Assembly: GCF_018361265.1 (NCBI RefSeq)
Contig: NZ_JAFLNH010000002.1
Coordinates: 434,001-498,000 of the forward strand
Source of the DNA: Mycobacterium sp. SM1
GTDB lineage: Bacteria > Actinomycetota > Actinomycetes > Mycobacteriales > Mycobacteriaceae
Length of the DNA stretch: 64,000 nt
Direction of reading: 5' to 3'
This document shows, in pieces, positions 1-10,561 of the stretch (the stretch's first letter is position 1; every line of letters starts with the position of its first letter). The notes beneath the pieces were generated by a model. That model saw only the letters and a program-made list of their open reading frames with translations, did not search any database and was not told the origin of the DNA. The position numbers and the translations under genes are program-made.

Positions 1-580
1 GTTCGCGGCCACCGCGACGCTGTTGGTTGCCCCGACGACGGACCGCAGCGCCGTGAAGGCAGCGATCAAGAGCCTCAAGCCATCACCGAGAACTGCGACC
101 GGAGAAGGGATTTACACCGCGCTGCAGGCGATCGCCACAGTCGGCGCGGTGATGCCCGGGGGCCCCGGTCCGCCGCCCGCGCGGATCTTGCTGCTTTCCG
201 ATGGCGCCGAAAACGTGCCGATGAACCCCGATGCCCCGCAGGGCGCGTTTACCGCGGCCCGGGCGGCGAAAGCCGAAGGCGTGCAGATTTCGACGATCTC
301 CTTCGGCACACCCAACGGCACTGTCATTTACGACGGTGCCACCCTTAAGGTGCCCGTCGATGACCAAACGTTGCAGAAAATCTCCGAGATCAGCGGTGGC
401 AAGACGTTGCACGCCGACAGCCTAGCGGCGCTGAAAAACGTCTACACGACCTTGCAGCAGCAGGTCGGCTTCGAGACCGTGCACGGGGACGCCAGCTTCG
501 GGTGGATCGCGCTCGGCGCGATCGCCATGGCCGGCGCCGTGTTGGCGGGCCTGCTGCTGAACCGCAGGCTTCCTTCGTGA
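1..580 (+). CDS. VWA-domain membrane protein, 5' truncated by window edge
   Basis: The reading frame is open from the first base, so only the C-terminal ~190 residues are present. It aligns by eye with the convergent neighbour at 582-1562, sharing motifs such as [29 protein letters not shown] and [11 protein letters not shown]. These are typical of the von Willebrand factor A half of the Rv1481/UPF0353 family (BatA-like membrane VWA proteins often found near MoxR ATPases). A hydrophobic C-terminal helix (about [20 protein letters not shown]) followed by NRRLPS should anchor it in the membrane with a short basic tail. Its stop codon is one base from the stop of the opposing gene. The metal-binding MIDAS start of the domain lies outside the window. 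Confidence 0.8.
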   Translation, partial: FAATATLLVAPTTDRSAVKAAIKSLKPSPRTATGEGIYTALQAIATVGAVMPGGPGPPPARILLLSDGAENVPMNPDAPQGAFTAARAAKAEGVQISTISFGTPNGTVIYDGATLKVPVDDQTLQKISEISGGKTLHADSLAALKNVYTTLQQQVGFETVHGDASFGWIALGAIAMAGAVLAGLLLNRRLPS

Positions 581-581
581 G

Positions 582-1562
582 TCACGTGGGAGCTCGCCGG
601 TTGATCACCAACGCCAGCACGGCGGCCAGCACGGCGGCGATGGCGCCCAGGCGCAGCCAACCGGCGCTTGCGGGGCCCCGGACCGTGCGATACCCGATCG
701 CCTGCTGGATCGCGTCGTAGCTTTGATTGAGTTCGCCAATGTTGCCGGCGGCGTAGGCCTGGCCGCCGGATAGCCGGGCGATGGTCTTCATCTGCTCGGG
801 GTCGGCGGGCACCGGGATGAGCTGGCCGTCCAAGTCGACGGAGCCCGCGTGGGTACCGAACGTGATCGTCGAGATGGGCACTCCCTGATTCTTGGCTAGA
901 CGAGCCGCGGTGTAGGCGCCGTGCGGGTTGTTGGGGTCTTCCGGCACGTTTTCGGCGCCGTCGGAAAGCAGCACGACGCGGGCCGGCAACGGCCCACCCC
1001 CGGTGACGGTGGCGGTGGTGGCGATCGCCTGCAGTGCGGTAAAGATCGCGTCGCCGGTTGCCGTGCTGTTAGCGAATTGAAGGTTCTTCAGCGCCGCCAG
1101 GGTCTCCTGGTGGCGCACCGTGGGCGGCACCAGGAGATACGGCGTTCCCGCAAAGGCGACAAGTCCGAGGTCAATCCCCGGTGTCAGCTGGCCGGCGAAC
1201 CGGGCGGCGGCCTGCTCGGCGGCCTGCAGGCGATCAGGCGGGACATCGGTGGCGCGCATCGACTGCGAGACGTCGATCACCAGCATGATGATGGCTCGGC
1301 TGCGCGGTATGCGGATGCTATGGCTGGGCGTGGCCAGCGCCACGGTCAGCAGCGCCAAGCCGACCAGCGCAACGACGAGGGGTACGTGCCGCCAGGCCGG
1401 CTGCGGAACACTTTCCTCGGTGAACCGCCGCAGCCGTTGCCGGCGTCGAGCCTGGGTCGCCAGATAGACGGCGAGCAGCGCCAGCGGAACCAGCCCGAAG
1501 AGCAACATGCCCGGACGCTGGAACCCCGACAGCGGCAGCGGGCCTATCCCTGGCAGTGTCAT
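582..1562 (-). CDS. VWA-domain membrane protein (Rv1481/UPF0353-like)
   Basis: A 326-aa protein of full family length. Two N-terminal transmembrane helices (about residues 18-36 and 60-78) precede a VWA domain whose MIDAS motif is visible as DVSQSM near residue 97. A C-terminal helix ending in NRRAPT follows. It is a paralogue of the partial gene at 1-580 and converges on it with a one-base gap, so this looks like an inverted duplication rather than an operon. Members of this family are thought to work with MoxR-type AAA ATPases in envelope or chaperone functions. No MoxR gene is visible here, so the partner must lie elsewhere. Function is inferred at family level only. Confidence 0.85.
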   Translation of the reverse strand: MTLPGIGPLPLSGFQRPGMLLFGLVPLALLAVYLATQARRRQRLRRFTEESVPQPAWRHVPLVVALVGLALLTVALATPSHSIRIPRSRAIIMLVIDVSQSMRATDVPPDRLQAAEQAAARFAGQLTPGIDLGLVAFAGTPYLLVPPTVRHQETLAALKNLQFANSTATGDAIFTALQAIATTATVTGGGPLPARVVLLSDGAENVPEDPNNPHGAYTAARLAKNQGVPISTITFGTHAGSVDLDGQLIPVPADPEQMKTIARLSGGQAYAAGNIGELNQSYDAIQQAIGYRTVRGPASAGWLRLGAIAAVLAAVLALVINRRAPT

Positions 1563-1763
1563 ACATCGTGTTGAACCGGCGGTGGGCCGTCTTGCGCCAC
1601 CGGCTCACCTCCACCTCTGACGCCTCTGAGCGCCGCCACCCGCGGGGGGACGCCCTCTCTGCTAGCGACGCCAGTAAAGAGCAATCTTGATCCGGCGTCA
1701 AACGCTGGCTCCCCAAGGCGAGCGTGTGGCGATGGCCGGGGCCCGCGGGGCTTTCGCCGAAAC

Positions 1764-1790
1764 GGTACTGTACTCACCCGTACTGTGACA
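1764..1790. promoter_or_regulatory. Candidate TetR operator upstream of tetR
   Basis: The motif GTACTGT occurs twice in 27 bp (GGTACTGTAC at 1764 and CGTACTGTGAC at 1780), ending 10 bp before the tetR start. The same word recurs upstream of mmpS at 2457. A motif shared by the promoter of a TetR gene and the efflux genes beside it suggests an operator. The rest of 1563-1800 holds no gene I can support. Confidence 0.45.
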
Positions 1791-1800
1791 TCGTCCTATC

Positions 1801-2406
1801 GTGAACGCCGTGGCCCCGACCGCTGATCGCACCGCCGAGCCCTCGCCATGGTCTCCGCGGGAGACCGAGTTGCTCGCGGTGACGTTGCGACTGCTGCAGG
1901 AACACGGCTACGACCGGTTGACGGTGGATGCGGTGGCGGCCACCGCCCGGGCCAGCAAGGCCACCGTCTACCGGCGCTGGCCCTCGAAAGCCGAACTGGT
2001 GCTGGCCGCGTTCATCGAAGGCATCCGCCAGGTCGCGGTGCCGCCCGACACCGGCACGCTGCGCGGCGATCTGCTGCACGTGGGGAACATGGTCTGCCAG
2101 CAGGCGCGCCAGCATGCCAGCACCATCCGCGCGGTACTCGTCGAGATATCGCGCAACCCCGCGCTCAACGACGTCATGCAGCACCACTTCGTCGATCAGC
2201 GGAAAGCGTTGATTTGCCACATCCTGCAGCAGGCCGTCGAGCGCGGTGAGATCGACGCCGCCGCGATCAGCGACGAACTCTGGGACCTGCTACCGGGCTA
2301 CCTGATCTTTCGGTCCATCATCTCCGGCCGGCCCCCCACCCGTCACACCGTGCAAACCCTCGTCGACGACGTGATCCTCCCCGGCCTGACCCGGCCCATC
2401 GCTTAA
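1801..2406 (+). CDS. TetR-family regulator, probable repressor of mmpS-mmpL
   Basis: A 201-aa protein starting at a GTG. An N-terminal helix-turn-helix of TetR type lies at about residues 35-72, with the recognition segment ASKATVYRRWPSKAELV. The C-terminal half is a ligand-binding domain with no close family signature that I recognise. The gene is directly upstream of, and codirectional with, an mmpS-mmpL pair, the usual arrangement for a local efflux/lipid-export repressor. Repeats of GTACTGT before this gene and before mmpS support autoregulation and control of the transporter. The inducing ligand is unknown. Confidence 0.85.
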   Translation: MNAVAPTADRTAEPSPWSPRETELLAVTLRLLQEHGYDRLTVDAVAATARASKATVYRRWPSKAELVLAAFIEGIRQVAVPPDTGTLRGDLLHVGNMVCQQARQHASTIRAVLVEISRNPALNDVMQHHFVDQRKALICHILQQAVERGEIDAAAISDELWDLLPGYLIFRSIISGRPPTRHTVQTLVDDVILPGLTRPIA

Positions 2407-2456
2407 GACGGGCACCGGCCATCGGGCACCGGGTACTCTCTTGTGGCGTCCGGTCC

Positions 2457-2471
2457 CGTACCGTACTGTTA
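2457..2471. promoter_or_regulatory. Candidate operator/promoter for mmpS-mmpL
   Basis: CCGTACCGTACTGTTATA spans this site and contains the same GTACTGT word seen twice before tetR. TACTGTTATA may also serve as part of a -10 region. It lies about 80 bp before the mmpS start, in the 145-bp gap after tetR. Confidence 0.4.
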
Positions 2472-2551
2472 TAGCCGTCGCTGCCCCGGAACTAGCCCAG
2501 GAAAGACGACCCCCCGAGCGATCGTGTCACCGGTTATCGAAAGGCTAACGG

Positions 2552-2998
2552 GTGAACGGTATTACGATAACCAGCTTGGTTAGGCGAGGGTGGATGCTCC
2601 TGGTGGCCGTGGCCGTGGTGGCGGTCGCGGGGTTTGGCGTCTATCGACTGCACGGCATATTCGGCTCGCACCACAAAACATCGGCTGACGCCGGCATCTC
2701 CAACGAAATCATCCCTTTCAACCCCAAGCATGTGATCCTCGAGGTCTTCGGCGCCCCCGGCGCCGTCGCAACCATCAACTACCTGGACGTCAATGCCCAG
2801 CCGCAGCGAGTCGACGACGCGGCCCTGCCGTGGAGGTATGAAATCACGACCACCCTGCCTGCGGTCGTGGCCAATGTGGTGGCGCAAGGCAACGGCAATT
2901 TCATTGGCTGTCGCATCACCATCAACGGTGAGGTCAAAGACGAAAGGACCGTCAACGAAATGAACGCCTACACCTATTGCTTGGACAAGTCCGGATGA
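2552..2998 (+). CDS. MmpS-family membrane accessory protein
   Basis: A 148-aa MmpS protein, a typical size. An N-terminal transmembrane helix (about residues 13-32, [17 protein letters not shown]) is followed by a periplasmic beta-sandwich domain with the family pattern [20 protein letters not shown] and a C-terminal Tyr-Cys (AYTYC). MmpS proteins assist MmpL transporters in exporting lipids, siderophores or drugs. The GTG start has a purine-rich GAAAGG upstream. The stop overlaps the mmpL start as ATGA, so the two should be translationally coupled. The subfamily (mmpS1-5 or other) could not be assigned. Confidence 0.9.
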   Translation: MNGITITSLVRRGWMLLVAVAVVAVAGFGVYRLHGIFGSHHKTSADAGISNEIIPFNPKHVILEVFGAPGAVATINYLDVNAQPQRVDDAALPWRYEITTTLPAVVANVVAQGNGNFIGCRITINGEVKDERTVNEMNAYTYCLDKSG

Positions 2999-5868
2999 GT
3001 AGCTATCCCGGTCACCGGCCGTTCCTGGCGCGCACCATTCGCCGGCTCTCGGTGCCGATCCTGCTGTTCTGGCTCGCCACCGTTGCGATAACGAATGCCA
3101 CGGTGCCGCAATTGGAGGAGGTCGGCAGGGCACATAACGTGGCGGCGAGCCCGCCGGATGCGCCGTCGCTGCTGGCGCTGAAACACCTGGGCAGGGTGTT
3201 TCACGAATTCGATACCGACAGCCTGGCCATGATCGTGCTGGAAGGCGATCAGCCTCTCGGCGATGCGGCCCATCGGTTTTACGACGTCCTGATCCACCGG
3301 CTGTCCCGGGACACCAAGCATGTGCAGCACATTCAGGACTTGTGGGGGGATCCGCTGACGTCGTCGGCCTCGCAGAGCACGGACGGCAGGGCCGCGTATG
3401 TCCAGGTGTATCTCGCCGGCGATCAAGGCAGCGCGTTGGCGAACGAGTCCGTCGCCGCTGTCCGCGACATCGTCGACCACGCACAGCCGCCGACGGGCAT
3501 CAAAGCCTATGTCGCCGGCCCGGCGCCGCAGTTCGCGGATCAGTTCACGGTGGGCAGCAAAAGCACCGCGAAGGTCACCGGGATAACCTTCCTGGTGATC
3601 GCGGTGATGTTGCTTTTCGTCTACCGCTCCGTCGTCACCATGATCCTCGTGCTGCTCACGGTCCTCATTGAATTGGCCGCCGCCCGGGGATTCGTTGCCT
3701 TTCTTGGAAATTCCGGGATCATCGGGCTTTCGGTGTACTCGACGAATCTGCTCACCTTACTGGTCATCGCCGCGGGCACGGACTACGCGATATTTTTCCT
3801 CGGTCGCTATCTTGAGGCTCGTGGCGCAGGTGAGGACCGGGAAACCGCTTTTTATACCATGTTTGGCGGCACCGCCCGCGTGGTGCTGGGCTCGGGACTG
3901 ACCGTTGCCGGCGCGGTGTCATGTCTGAGCTTTGCCCGCATGCCGTATTTTCAAAGCCTGGGCGTACCCGCCGGAATAGGCGTGCTTGTCTCGCTGGCGG
4001 CCGCGCTCACCCTGGGCCCGGCCGTGGTGACGGTGGCCAGCCATTTCGGGCTCGTGGAACCCAAGCGCATGATGAGAACCCGGCAATGGCGGCGGATAGG
4101 CACGGCGATCGTGCGCTGGCCCGGGCCCATTCTTGCGGTGACGTGCGCGGTCGCTCTCGTAGGCCTGCTTGCGCTGCCGGGATACCAGACCAGTTACGAT
4201 CCCCGTCCCTACATGCCGGCCACTGCCCCAGCCAATATTGGCTACACGGCAGCGGAGCGGCATTTTTCTGCGGCCCGGCTGAATCCCGAACTGCTGATGA
4301 TCCAGACCGATCACGATATGCGTAATCCGGCGGACATGCTCATCCTGGACAGGGTGGCCAAAAGCGTCTTCCACGTCCCCGGCATCGCCCAGGTGCAATC
4401 GATGACCCGGCCGTTGGGAACGCCGATCGACCACAGCTCGATACCGTTTCAGATCAGCATGCAAAGCGTCGGGCAGATCGAGAACCTGAAATACCAGAAA
4501 GACCGTGCCCGCGACATGTTGACGCAGGCCGCGGAGATTGCGAAGACCATCGACACTTTCAAGCGTCAGTACGTCCTGCAGCAAGAGCTCGCCGCCGCTA
4601 CCCACGACCAGACCGAAAGCTTTCACGAATCACTTGTCACGCTGAATGACTTGCGAGACAAGATCGCGAATTTCGACGACTTCTTCCGGCCGATGCGCAG
4701 TTATTTCTACTGGGAAAAACACTGCTTCGATATCCCAGCCTGCTTCGCCTTCCGGTCCATCTTCGACGCACTCGACGGTCTTGACAAGCTCAGCGAGCAA
4801 CTGGGAAAGCTCGCGGCCAGCTTCGACAAACTGGATGCGCTCCAGCCGCAACTGCTGGCGCTGATACCGCAACAGATCGACAGCCAGCAGACCCTTCGGG
4901 AGCTGACGCTGTCGAACTACGCCACCATGTCCGGGATCTATGACCAGACGTCGGCGCTGATCGAAAACGCGGCCGCGATGGGACAAGCCTTCGATGCCGC
5001 CAAGAACGACGATTCCTTCTACTTGCCTCCGGAGGTTTTCGACAACTCTGATTTCAAGCGGGGCCTGAAACTGTTCCTCTCGCCGGACGGCAAGGCCGCT
5101 CGCATGATCATCACCCATGAGGGTGATCCCGCGACACCCGAGGGCATCTCGCATATCGATCCGATCATGAAGGCGGCGCACGAGGCCGTGAAGGGCACCC
5201 CCGCCGCGGATGCCAAGTTCTATCTGGGAGGCACCGCGGCAGCTTACAAGGACATCCGAGACGCGGCTAAATACGATCTCATGATTGCCGGAATATCCGC
5301 GCTGAGCCTGGTTTTGCTCATCATGATGCTCATCACGCGGAGTCTGGTCGCCGCCATCGTCATTGTGGGTACCGTAGCGCTTTCGCTCGGCGCCTCGTTT
5401 GGGCTCGCGGTGCTGCTCTGGCAGGATATGCTTGGTATCCAATTGTATTGGATCGTGCTGGCGTTGGCCGTCATCCTGCTCTTGGCGGTGGGATCCGACT
5501 ACAACCTGCTGCTGATCTCCCGGTTCAAAGAGGAAATCGGCGCCGGATTGAAGACGGGCATTATCCGCGCGATGGCCGGCTCCGGCTCGGTGGTGACGTC
5601 TGCCGGCCTGGTGTTCGCCGCCACCATGGCCTCGTTTGTGTTCAGCGACTTGCGGATTCTCGGTCAGATCGGGACAACCATCGGCCTCGGGCTGCTGTTC
5701 GACACCCTGATCGTGCGCGCGTTCATGACGCCTTCCATCGCCACGCTGCTGGGGCGCTGGTTCTGGTGGCCGCAACGCGTGCGCCCGCGCCCGGCCAGCC
5801 AGCTGCTCCGGGCCTACGGGCCACGTCCGCTAGTTCGGTCGCTGCTGCTGAGGGATGCCGCGAAATAG
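2995..5868 (+). CDS. MmpL-family RND transporter
   Basis: A 957-aa RND-superfamily transporter. I start it at the ATG inside the ATGA overlap with mmpS; the frame is also open from a TTG six codons earlier. The N-terminal helix is followed by the first porter domain, five grouped helices, a second porter domain containing a long coiled-coil-like insert (about residues 480-680) and a second helix bundle. The paired Asp-Tyr proton-relay motifs of MmpL proteins are present: GTDYAIFF (D263-Y264) and GSDYNLLL (D835-Y836). It has no long cytoplasmic C-terminal domain, unlike MmpL3. The cargo is probably a lipid or siderophore; with mmpS and tetR it forms one regulated export operon. Confidence 0.92.
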   Translation: MSSYPGHRPFLARTIRRLSVPILLFWLATVAITNATVPQLEEVGRAHNVAASPPDAPSLLALKHLGRVFHEFDTDSLAMIVLEGDQPLGDAAHRFYDVLIHRLSRDTKHVQHIQDLWGDPLTSSASQSTDGRAAYVQVYLAGDQGSALANESVAAVRDIVDHAQPPTGIKAYVAGPAPQFADQFTVGSKSTAKVTGITFLVIAVMLLFVYRSVVTMILVLLTVLIELAAARGFVAFLGNSGIIGLSVYSTNLLTLLVIAAGTDYAIFFLGRYLEARGAGEDRETAFYTMFGGTARVVLGSGLTVAGAVSCLSFARMPYFQSLGVPAGIGVLVSLAAALTLGPAVVTVASHFGLVEPKRMMRTRQWRRIGTAIVRWPGPILAVTCAVALVGLLALPGYQTSYDPRPYMPATAPANIGYTAAERHFSAARLNPELLMIQTDHDMRNPADMLILDRVAKSVFHVPGIAQVQSMTRPLGTPIDHSSIPFQISMQSVGQIENLKYQKDRARDMLTQAAEIAKTIDTFKRQYVLQQELAAATHDQTESFHESLVTLNDLRDKIANFDDFFRPMRSYFYWEKHCFDIPACFAFRSIFDALDGLDKLSEQLGKLAASFDKLDALQPQLLALIPQQIDSQQTLRELTLSNYATMSGIYDQTSALIENAAAMGQAFDAAKNDDSFYLPPEVFDNSDFKRGLKLFLSPDGKAARMIITHEGDPATPEGISHIDPIMKAAHEAVKGTPAADAKFYLGGTAAAYKDIRDAAKYDLMIAGISALSLVLLIMMLITRSLVAAIVIVGTVALSLGASFGLAVLLWQDMLGIQLYWIVLALAVILLLAVGSDYNLLLISRFKEEIGAGLKTGIIRAMAGSGSVVTSAGLVFAATMASFVFSDLRILGQIGTTIGLGLLFDTLIVRAFMTPSIATLLGRWFWWPQRVRPRPASQLLRAYGPRPLVRSLLLRDAAK

Positions 5869-5954
5869 CGGCCACCTTCGGGGCTAGCCGAGGGCAAGCC
5901 GCTATTCGCGGCGCAGCCGCGACCCTGGGGCCGATGTCGTCGCGGCCGGCGGCG

Positions 5955-7244
5955 CTATTCGCGCCTTAGCCGCGACTCCACGAACCGCTCGAGCTCCTCC
6001 CATTCGCGGACCGCTTGGGCGTACGGGCCTGCGGGTTTGCCCACCGAGTCGGGTTCGAGCACATAGGCCACCAGCTTGCCCAGCGGCCGGTCGGTTTGCA
6101 GCGCCTTGTCGACGGTGTTGTCCTCGGCGTAGTCGCCGACGTCGCGCAGCAGCTCAACCGCCAGGTCGAGCTGTTCCCGGTCCACCGCGTCCGGCCCGGC
6201 GGCGAGATCGTCGGCCAGCCCGGTCAGCACGTAGACGTTTTCGTCGGTGACCTCGATTGCCAGCGAACCGTCGGTGGCCGCGGTGCGGATGTCGTCGTAG
6301 GTGCTCAGGTCGGACAAATCATGGTCATGCTCATCGGCAAGGTAGCGCGCCAGAGCCCGCTCGGAGGTGAACACGCTGATCCGCCCGTTGCGGCCCAAAA
6401 AGATCGGGCGGTCGTCGAAATAGCAGCGCAGCGTGTAGAAGGTGCCCGTGCCCGTCATGATCCGGATGGGGTCGATGCCCACCTTGAGCCAGAAGTCCGC
6501 GTCGCTGCCTAAGACGACGCTGTCACCGCCCGGGGGCGCGTCCTCGGCGTCCTCGGTCTCACCGGCGTCGTCGGCGGCGTCGACCGGGGCCGCCTCCCCG
6601 GCGGCGAGTAATTCGCCGTCGCCGCTGTCCGGCTCCTCGTCGGCAAGAGGCTCCGCGAGTTCGTCGGCGGCCCGCGCCGCAAGCTGCGGGTCCACATCGG
6701 GGGTGCGGACGATGCCATCGATCGCGGCCAACACACCGTCCCAGCTTCGTCCGATGATCTCGGCGATCCCGTTCCACCGCTTGCGGCCGGCCCTGCCGGT
6801 GAAGTGCTCGATGCCCCCGGCCAGCAAGCCCAGGCTGGGGTTGCCGTTGAAGAACTTCGACACCGCCGTCAGCTCGCAGACCGACCCGATGGCCGAGACG
6901 ATTGCCAGCGTGCCGGCCAGTGCGGTAACCGATTCCTCGGTGGGCTTTTGCGCAACCAGCTCCTCGACCGCGGCCAAGTCGAACTGCTTGTCCTCGGCCG
7001 GCTTCAGCTTGTGCGCGTTCGCCTTGGTTAGATCCGGCCACGCCGGATGGTCCACCAGATCGTTGTCGGTGTCGGTGCGCACGAAAGCGACCAGGTCGGC
7101 GACGGTCTTGAAGGCGTAGAGGTCGTCGTCCTTACCCAAAAACGCCTCCCACTCGTCCCCGGAATCACGCCAGCGGGGCGCCCACAACGTGTAGCGCTCG
7201 CCGGCGGTCAGGCTCAAGCGGATGGGCACTAGCTCAGCAGCCAT
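5955..7244 (-). CDS. Conserved mycobacterial protein, Rv3311-like
   Basis: A 429-aa cytoplasmic protein without signal or membrane segments. The N-terminal ~170 residues (LSLTAGERYTLWAPRW, GKDDDLYAF) and the C-terminal ~190 residues (DFWLKVGIDPIRIMTGTGTF, ALARYLADEHDHDLSDLSTY) are well-formed conserved blocks. A low-complexity acidic linker rich in Asp, Glu and Ala (about residues 215-250) separates them. Each half contains a similar LVAFVR/ALARYL segment, suggesting an internal duplication. I recognise it as the Rv3311 orthologue by memory of the sequence and by its position next to sapM. No enzymatic motif is visible and the function is unknown. Confidence 0.85.
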   Translation of the reverse strand: MAAELVPIRLSLTAGERYTLWAPRWRDSGDEWEAFLGKDDDLYAFKTVADLVAFVRTDTDNDLVDHPAWPDLTKANAHKLKPAEDKQFDLAAVEELVAQKPTEESVTALAGTLAIVSAIGSVCELTAVSKFFNGNPSLGLLAGGIEHFTGRAGRKRWNGIAEIIGRSWDGVLAAIDGIVRTPDVDPQLAARAADELAEPLADEEPDSGDGELLAAGEAAPVDAADDAGETEDAEDAPPGGDSVVLGSDADFWLKVGIDPIRIMTGTGTFYTLRCYFDDRPIFLGRNGRISVFTSERALARYLADEHDHDLSDLSTYDDIRTAATDGSLAIEVTDENVYVLTGLADDLAAGPDAVDREQLDLAVELLRDVGDYAEDNTVDKALQTDRPLGKLVAYVLEPDSVGKPAGPYAQAVREWEELERFVESRLRRE

Positions 7245-7325
7245 GCGGCACAGGATAGCGATGGACGGCCCCCGCGCGGCGCCGAGTCCGCGGGCGGCCG
7301 CCTCGGTGCCCGGGCGCCGAGGCGG

Positions 7326-8246
7326 CTAGGTGCTCCAAATATCAGTGATCGCAGGAGCGTTTGCCGCATAGCCGGTTTTAGGGAGCCCGTACATCTGTTC
7401 CAGGGTCGCTAACACGTTGTAGTGGCTGATCGGCTCGGCATAGGTTCCGGACTTGACATTCGCACCGTAGAAGACCGTAGGGATTTGGTTGCGTGCGGTG
7501 TTGTCATCCTCGTCCCACGTCAGGATGAGCAAGCTGTTGTTGGCTTTCGCCCATTCGGCGTACGCGGACAGGTTGTTGCGCAGCCAGGCGTCGCCCTGGG
7601 CGACCGAGCCGTCATGCATGTCGTTGTCGGCGTTGGGGATGACGAACGATACCGTGGGCAGGCCGGCGTAGTTCGCCGGGGCCGGGAACTCGGAGAACGG
7701 CACCGAGCAGGTTTTCGGCACGTTGGTGAAGCTGACCCACGGCACGTGCTTGCGCACGTATTTACCGGAGCTGCACACGGTCGAGCCGACAGCAGGCAGG
7801 CTTTCCGCGTAGCCCGCGAATGTGTATCCGGCGGCCAGCAATTCGGAGGCCAGGTTAGGGGTTGCGCCAAGGTTGACGGGGCAGCTGTTCTCGTTGAGCC
7901 CGAACGTGCTGCCGGCGAACAGGGCGAAATAGTTTGGCTCGCTGGGGTGGGTTTCGGCGAACGACTGGGTCATCATGGCGCCGTTGGCGGCCAGCGCGTT
8001 GATGTAGGGTGCCGACGCGTTGCCGATGATAGCGCCCTGAGAGCGGTTCTCCTCCACGACGATGACGACGTGCGCGGGGGTCGGCAGGGCGGTCGCAGCG
8101 AATTTCACCTTGGCGCTTGGCGTGACGAAGGGCGCCGAAAGAGCAAAAGCGGTCGCCGCGCATACCGCTAGTACGCCGGCCGGCCAGCCGGTTGGATATC
8201 CGCCGAGCGCCCGGCACCGCGGCCGTCGCATGCCCGGAGTACGCAT
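7326..8246 (-). CDS. sapM: Secreted acid phosphatase SapM
   Basis: A ~306-aa exported phosphatase. A basic N-terminus and hydrophobic stretch ([15 protein letters not shown]) form a signal peptide. The mature part begins near [16 protein letters not shown] and shares long identical stretches with M. tuberculosis SapM ([62 protein letters not shown]). In M. tuberculosis this enzyme dephosphorylates phosphoinositides and blocks phagosome maturation; that role is inferred here. The start is uncertain because a 15-bp tandem repeat duplicates the start region, giving ATGs at 8246 and 8231. It diverges from upp with about 75 bp between starts. Confidence 0.9.
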   Translation of the reverse strand: MRTPGMRRPRCRALGGYPTGWPAGVLAVCAATAFALSAPFVTPSAKVKFAATALPTPAHVVIVVEENRSQGAIIGNASAPYINALAANGAMMTQSFAETHPSEPNYFALFAGSTFGLNENSCPVNLGATPNLASELLAAGYTFAGYAESLPAVGSTVCSSGKYVRKHVPWVSFTNVPKTCSVPFSEFPAPANYAGLPTVSFVIPNADNDMHDGSVAQGDAWLRNNLSAYAEWAKANNSLLILTWDEDDNTARNQIPTVFYGANVKSGTYAEPISHYNVLATLEQMYGLPKTGYAANAPAITDIWST

Positions 8247-8256
8247 GCCCGGAGTA
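8227..8256. repeat. 15-bp tandem duplication at the sapM start
   Basis: CGCATGCCCGGAGTA occurs twice head to tail (8227-8241 and 8242-8256). On the minus strand each copy supplies an in-frame ATG, so the encoded protein could begin MRTPG-MRRP or just MRRP. Confidence 0.85.
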
Positions 8257-8323
8257 TAGGAGGCGCTTGCACCTCGACGAGTCCGCCCGTGAGCGTGTCC
8301 GGCACCCGTTAGTGTCGAACCTC

Positions 8324-8947
8324 GTGGAGGTGCGTGTCGTCGATCACCCACTCGTGGCGGCCCGGCTCACGGCGCTGCGTGACGAGCGCACCGACAACGC
8401 CGGGTTCCGGACCGCGCTGCGCGACCTGACGCTGATGCTGGTCTACGAGGCCACCCGTGACATGCCATGCGAGCCGACTCCGGTGCGCACCCCGATTGCC
8501 GCGACTCTCGGAGCACGGCTGGCGAAGCCGCCGCTGCTGGTACCGGTGCTGCGCGCCGGGCTGGGTATGGTCGATCAGGCCCATGCGCTCATACCGGAAG
8601 CACGGGTGGGTTTCGTCGGCATGGCCCGCGACGAGCGCACCCACCTGCCGGTGCCGTACCTGGAGTCGCTGCCCGATGACCTGAGCTCCCTGCCGGTGAT
8701 GGTTCTGGACCCGATGCTGGCCACGGGTGGGTCGATGACGCACACCGTCGGTCTGCTGCACTGCCGTGGCGCGGCGGACATCACCGTCGTGTGCGTCGTC
8801 GCGGCGCCGGAAGGTGTCGCCGCGTTGACGAGAGCGGCGCCGAACGCGCGGTTGGTTACCGCGGCCATCGACGAGGGGCTCAACGAGATCGCATACATCG
8901 TTCCGGGTCTCGGCGACGCCGGCGACCGCCAGTTTGGGCCGCGTTAG
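8324..8947 (+). CDS. upp: Uracil phosphoribosyltransferase
   Basis: A 207-aa enzyme converting uracil plus PRPP to UMP in pyrimidine salvage. The GTG at 8324 gives the usual 207-residue length and aligns with the remembered M. tuberculosis start ([10 protein letters not shown]). The PRPP loop [14 protein letters not shown] (about residues 125-138), the [12 protein letters not shown] segment and the C-terminal [15 protein letters not shown] characteristic of Upp are all present. Its TAG stop directly abuts the stop of the convergent pmmB. It forms a salvage neighbourhood with deoD and pmmB. Confidence 0.95.
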   Translation: MEVRVVDHPLVAARLTALRDERTDNAGFRTALRDLTLMLVYEATRDMPCEPTPVRTPIAATLGARLAKPPLLVPVLRAGLGMVDQAHALIPEARVGFVGMARDERTHLPVPYLESLPDDLSSLPVMVLDPMLATGGSMTHTVGLLHCRGAADITVVCVVAAPEGVAALTRAAPNARLVTAAIDEGLNEIAYIVPGLGDAGDRQFGPR

Positions 8948-10561
8948 CTACCAGCGCCGCACCGCGGCAACCAGCTCATCGCGCAGCCTGCCCGCGCGGT
9001 CCCGGGCGTCTCGCAGGGCATCGGTGACCGTGCAGCGAACCTCGATATAGCACTTCAGTTTCGGTTCCGTGCCCGAGGGCCGCACGACCACCCGGGCCGA
9101 CACGCCGGCGGTGGCGCCGGTGAAGACCAGCACGTCGGCGCGGTGAGGCCCGCGCAGCAGATCGACCGTGGTCACCGGCAACCCGGCCAGCCGCTTCGGC
9201 GGGTCCGTGCGCAGCCGCCCCATGAGCCCGGCGGCCTCATCGGCGCTGTTGAGCCGGCGGGACACCGCGGCGACCTCGTGCACGCCGTGTCGCCGGGCGA
9301 GCTCGTCGAGCATGTCGAGCATTGAGCGTCCCTGAGCTTTTAGCGCCGCGGCCAGATCACACACCAGCACCGCGGCGCTGATGCCATCCTTGTCGCGCAC
9401 CGCTGCCGGATCCACGCAGTATCCGATCGCCTCCTCGTAGGCGTAGATCAAGGTGGCCCCCGGCTGATCGGCGTCCGCGCGTGCCAGCCATTTGAAGCCG
9501 GTGAGGGTCTCGACGTGCCGTGCGCCGTAACGCGCGGCGATCGCCGCGAGCATCCGTGAGGAGACCACGGTGCTGGCCACCACGCTGCTCGCCGGTGTGT
9601 CGGCCCGAGACAAAATGTAATCACCGAGCAGCCAACCGGTTTCATCACCGCAGAGCATCCGCCACCCCGACGGGGTGGGTATGCCGACAGCGCACCGGTC
9701 CGCGTCGGGATCCAATGCGATGGCGATGTCGGCACCGACGTCGCCGGCCAGGGCGAGCAGCGCGTCGGTGACGCCCGGCTCCTCGGGATTGGGGACCGTG
9801 ACCGTGGGAAAGTCGGGGTCCGGCGTGAACTGCGCAGCGACGGTGTGCACATCGGCGAAGCCCGCGCAGCGCAACGTCTCCACGGCCGGCGCACCGCCCA
9901 CCCCATGCAACGGGCTCAGGGCGATCCGAACCGAACCCTTGCCGTGCCGGACCTGCGCCGCCCGCCGGATGTAGTGCTCGACGAGCCCGGTTCCGCTGGG
10001 CTCGACGGGCTTTCTGCGGATTTGGTCGGCGAATGGAGCGGCGGCCATTGCGGCGTGGATCTCCTGGTCGGTGGGGGAGGTGATCTGGACGCCGTCGCCG
10101 CCATACACTTTGTAGCCGTTGTCGCTCGCCGGGTTATGTGATGCGGTGATCTGCACCCCGGCTGCCGCGCCGATGTGACGCACCGCGAACGCCACCACGG
10201 GCGTGGGCACCGGATCGGGCAGAAACACTACCGAGAAGCCCTCGGCGGCAAGCACTTCAGCAGTAGCAACAGCAAATTCGCGCGACCCATGCCGGGCGTC
10301 GCGACCGACGATCACCAGCGAACCACGGTGACCATGCTTGGTGAGCACATGGGCCAGCGCCCAAGTGACGCGTAGCACCACGGCCAGATTCATGGCGTCC
10401 GGCCCGCCCCGCACCGGCCCGCGCAGTCCTGCGGTGCCGAAGGTCAGGGGGCGTGCGAACCGCGCGGCAAGCTCATCGGGCGCGCAGGCGGCAAGCTCGG
10501 CGGCCGTCACGGGGTCGGGGTCGTGAGCGATCCACTCCTGCGGTGTCACGGCGCGCCTCAC
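8948..10561 (-). CDS. pmmB: Phosphomannomutase/phosphopentomutase-type enzyme
   Basis: A 537-aa alpha-D-phosphohexomutase family protein. The active-site serine loop [14 protein letters not shown] is present (S141), as are the metal-binding loop [10 protein letters not shown], the sugar-binding YEEAIGY and the phosphate-binding [14 protein letters not shown] near the C-terminus. The length matches mycobacterial PmmB. Its GTG start overlaps the deoD stop (GTGA), so it is the second gene of a deoD-pmmB operon. Coupling to a purine nucleoside phosphorylase makes a phosphopentomutase role (ribose-1-P to ribose-5-P) plausible. The phosphomannomutase name comes from annotation tradition rather than from a residue I can read. 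Confidence 0.92.
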   Translation of the reverse strand: MRRAVTPQEWIAHDPDPVTAAELAACAPDELAARFARPLTFGTAGLRGPVRGGPDAMNLAVVLRVTWALAHVLTKHGHRGSLVIVGRDARHGSREFAVATAEVLAAEGFSVVFLPDPVPTPVVAFAVRHIGAAAGVQITASHNPASDNGYKVYGGDGVQITSPTDQEIHAAMAAAPFADQIRRKPVEPSGTGLVEHYIRRAAQVRHGKGSVRIALSPLHGVGGAPAVETLRCAGFADVHTVAAQFTPDPDFPTVTVPNPEEPGVTDALLALAGDVGADIAIALDPDADRCAVGIPTPSGWRMLCGDETGWLLGDYILSRADTPASSVVASTVVSSRMLAAIAARYGARHVETLTGFKWLARADADQPGATLIYAYEEAIGYCVDPAAVRDKDGISAAVLVCDLAAALKAQGRSMLDMLDELARRHGVHEVAAVSRRLNSADEAAGLMGRLRTDPPKRLAGLPVTTVDLLRGPHRADVLVFTGATAGVSARVVVRPSGTEPKLKCYIEVRCTVTDALRDARDRAGRLRDELVAAVRRW

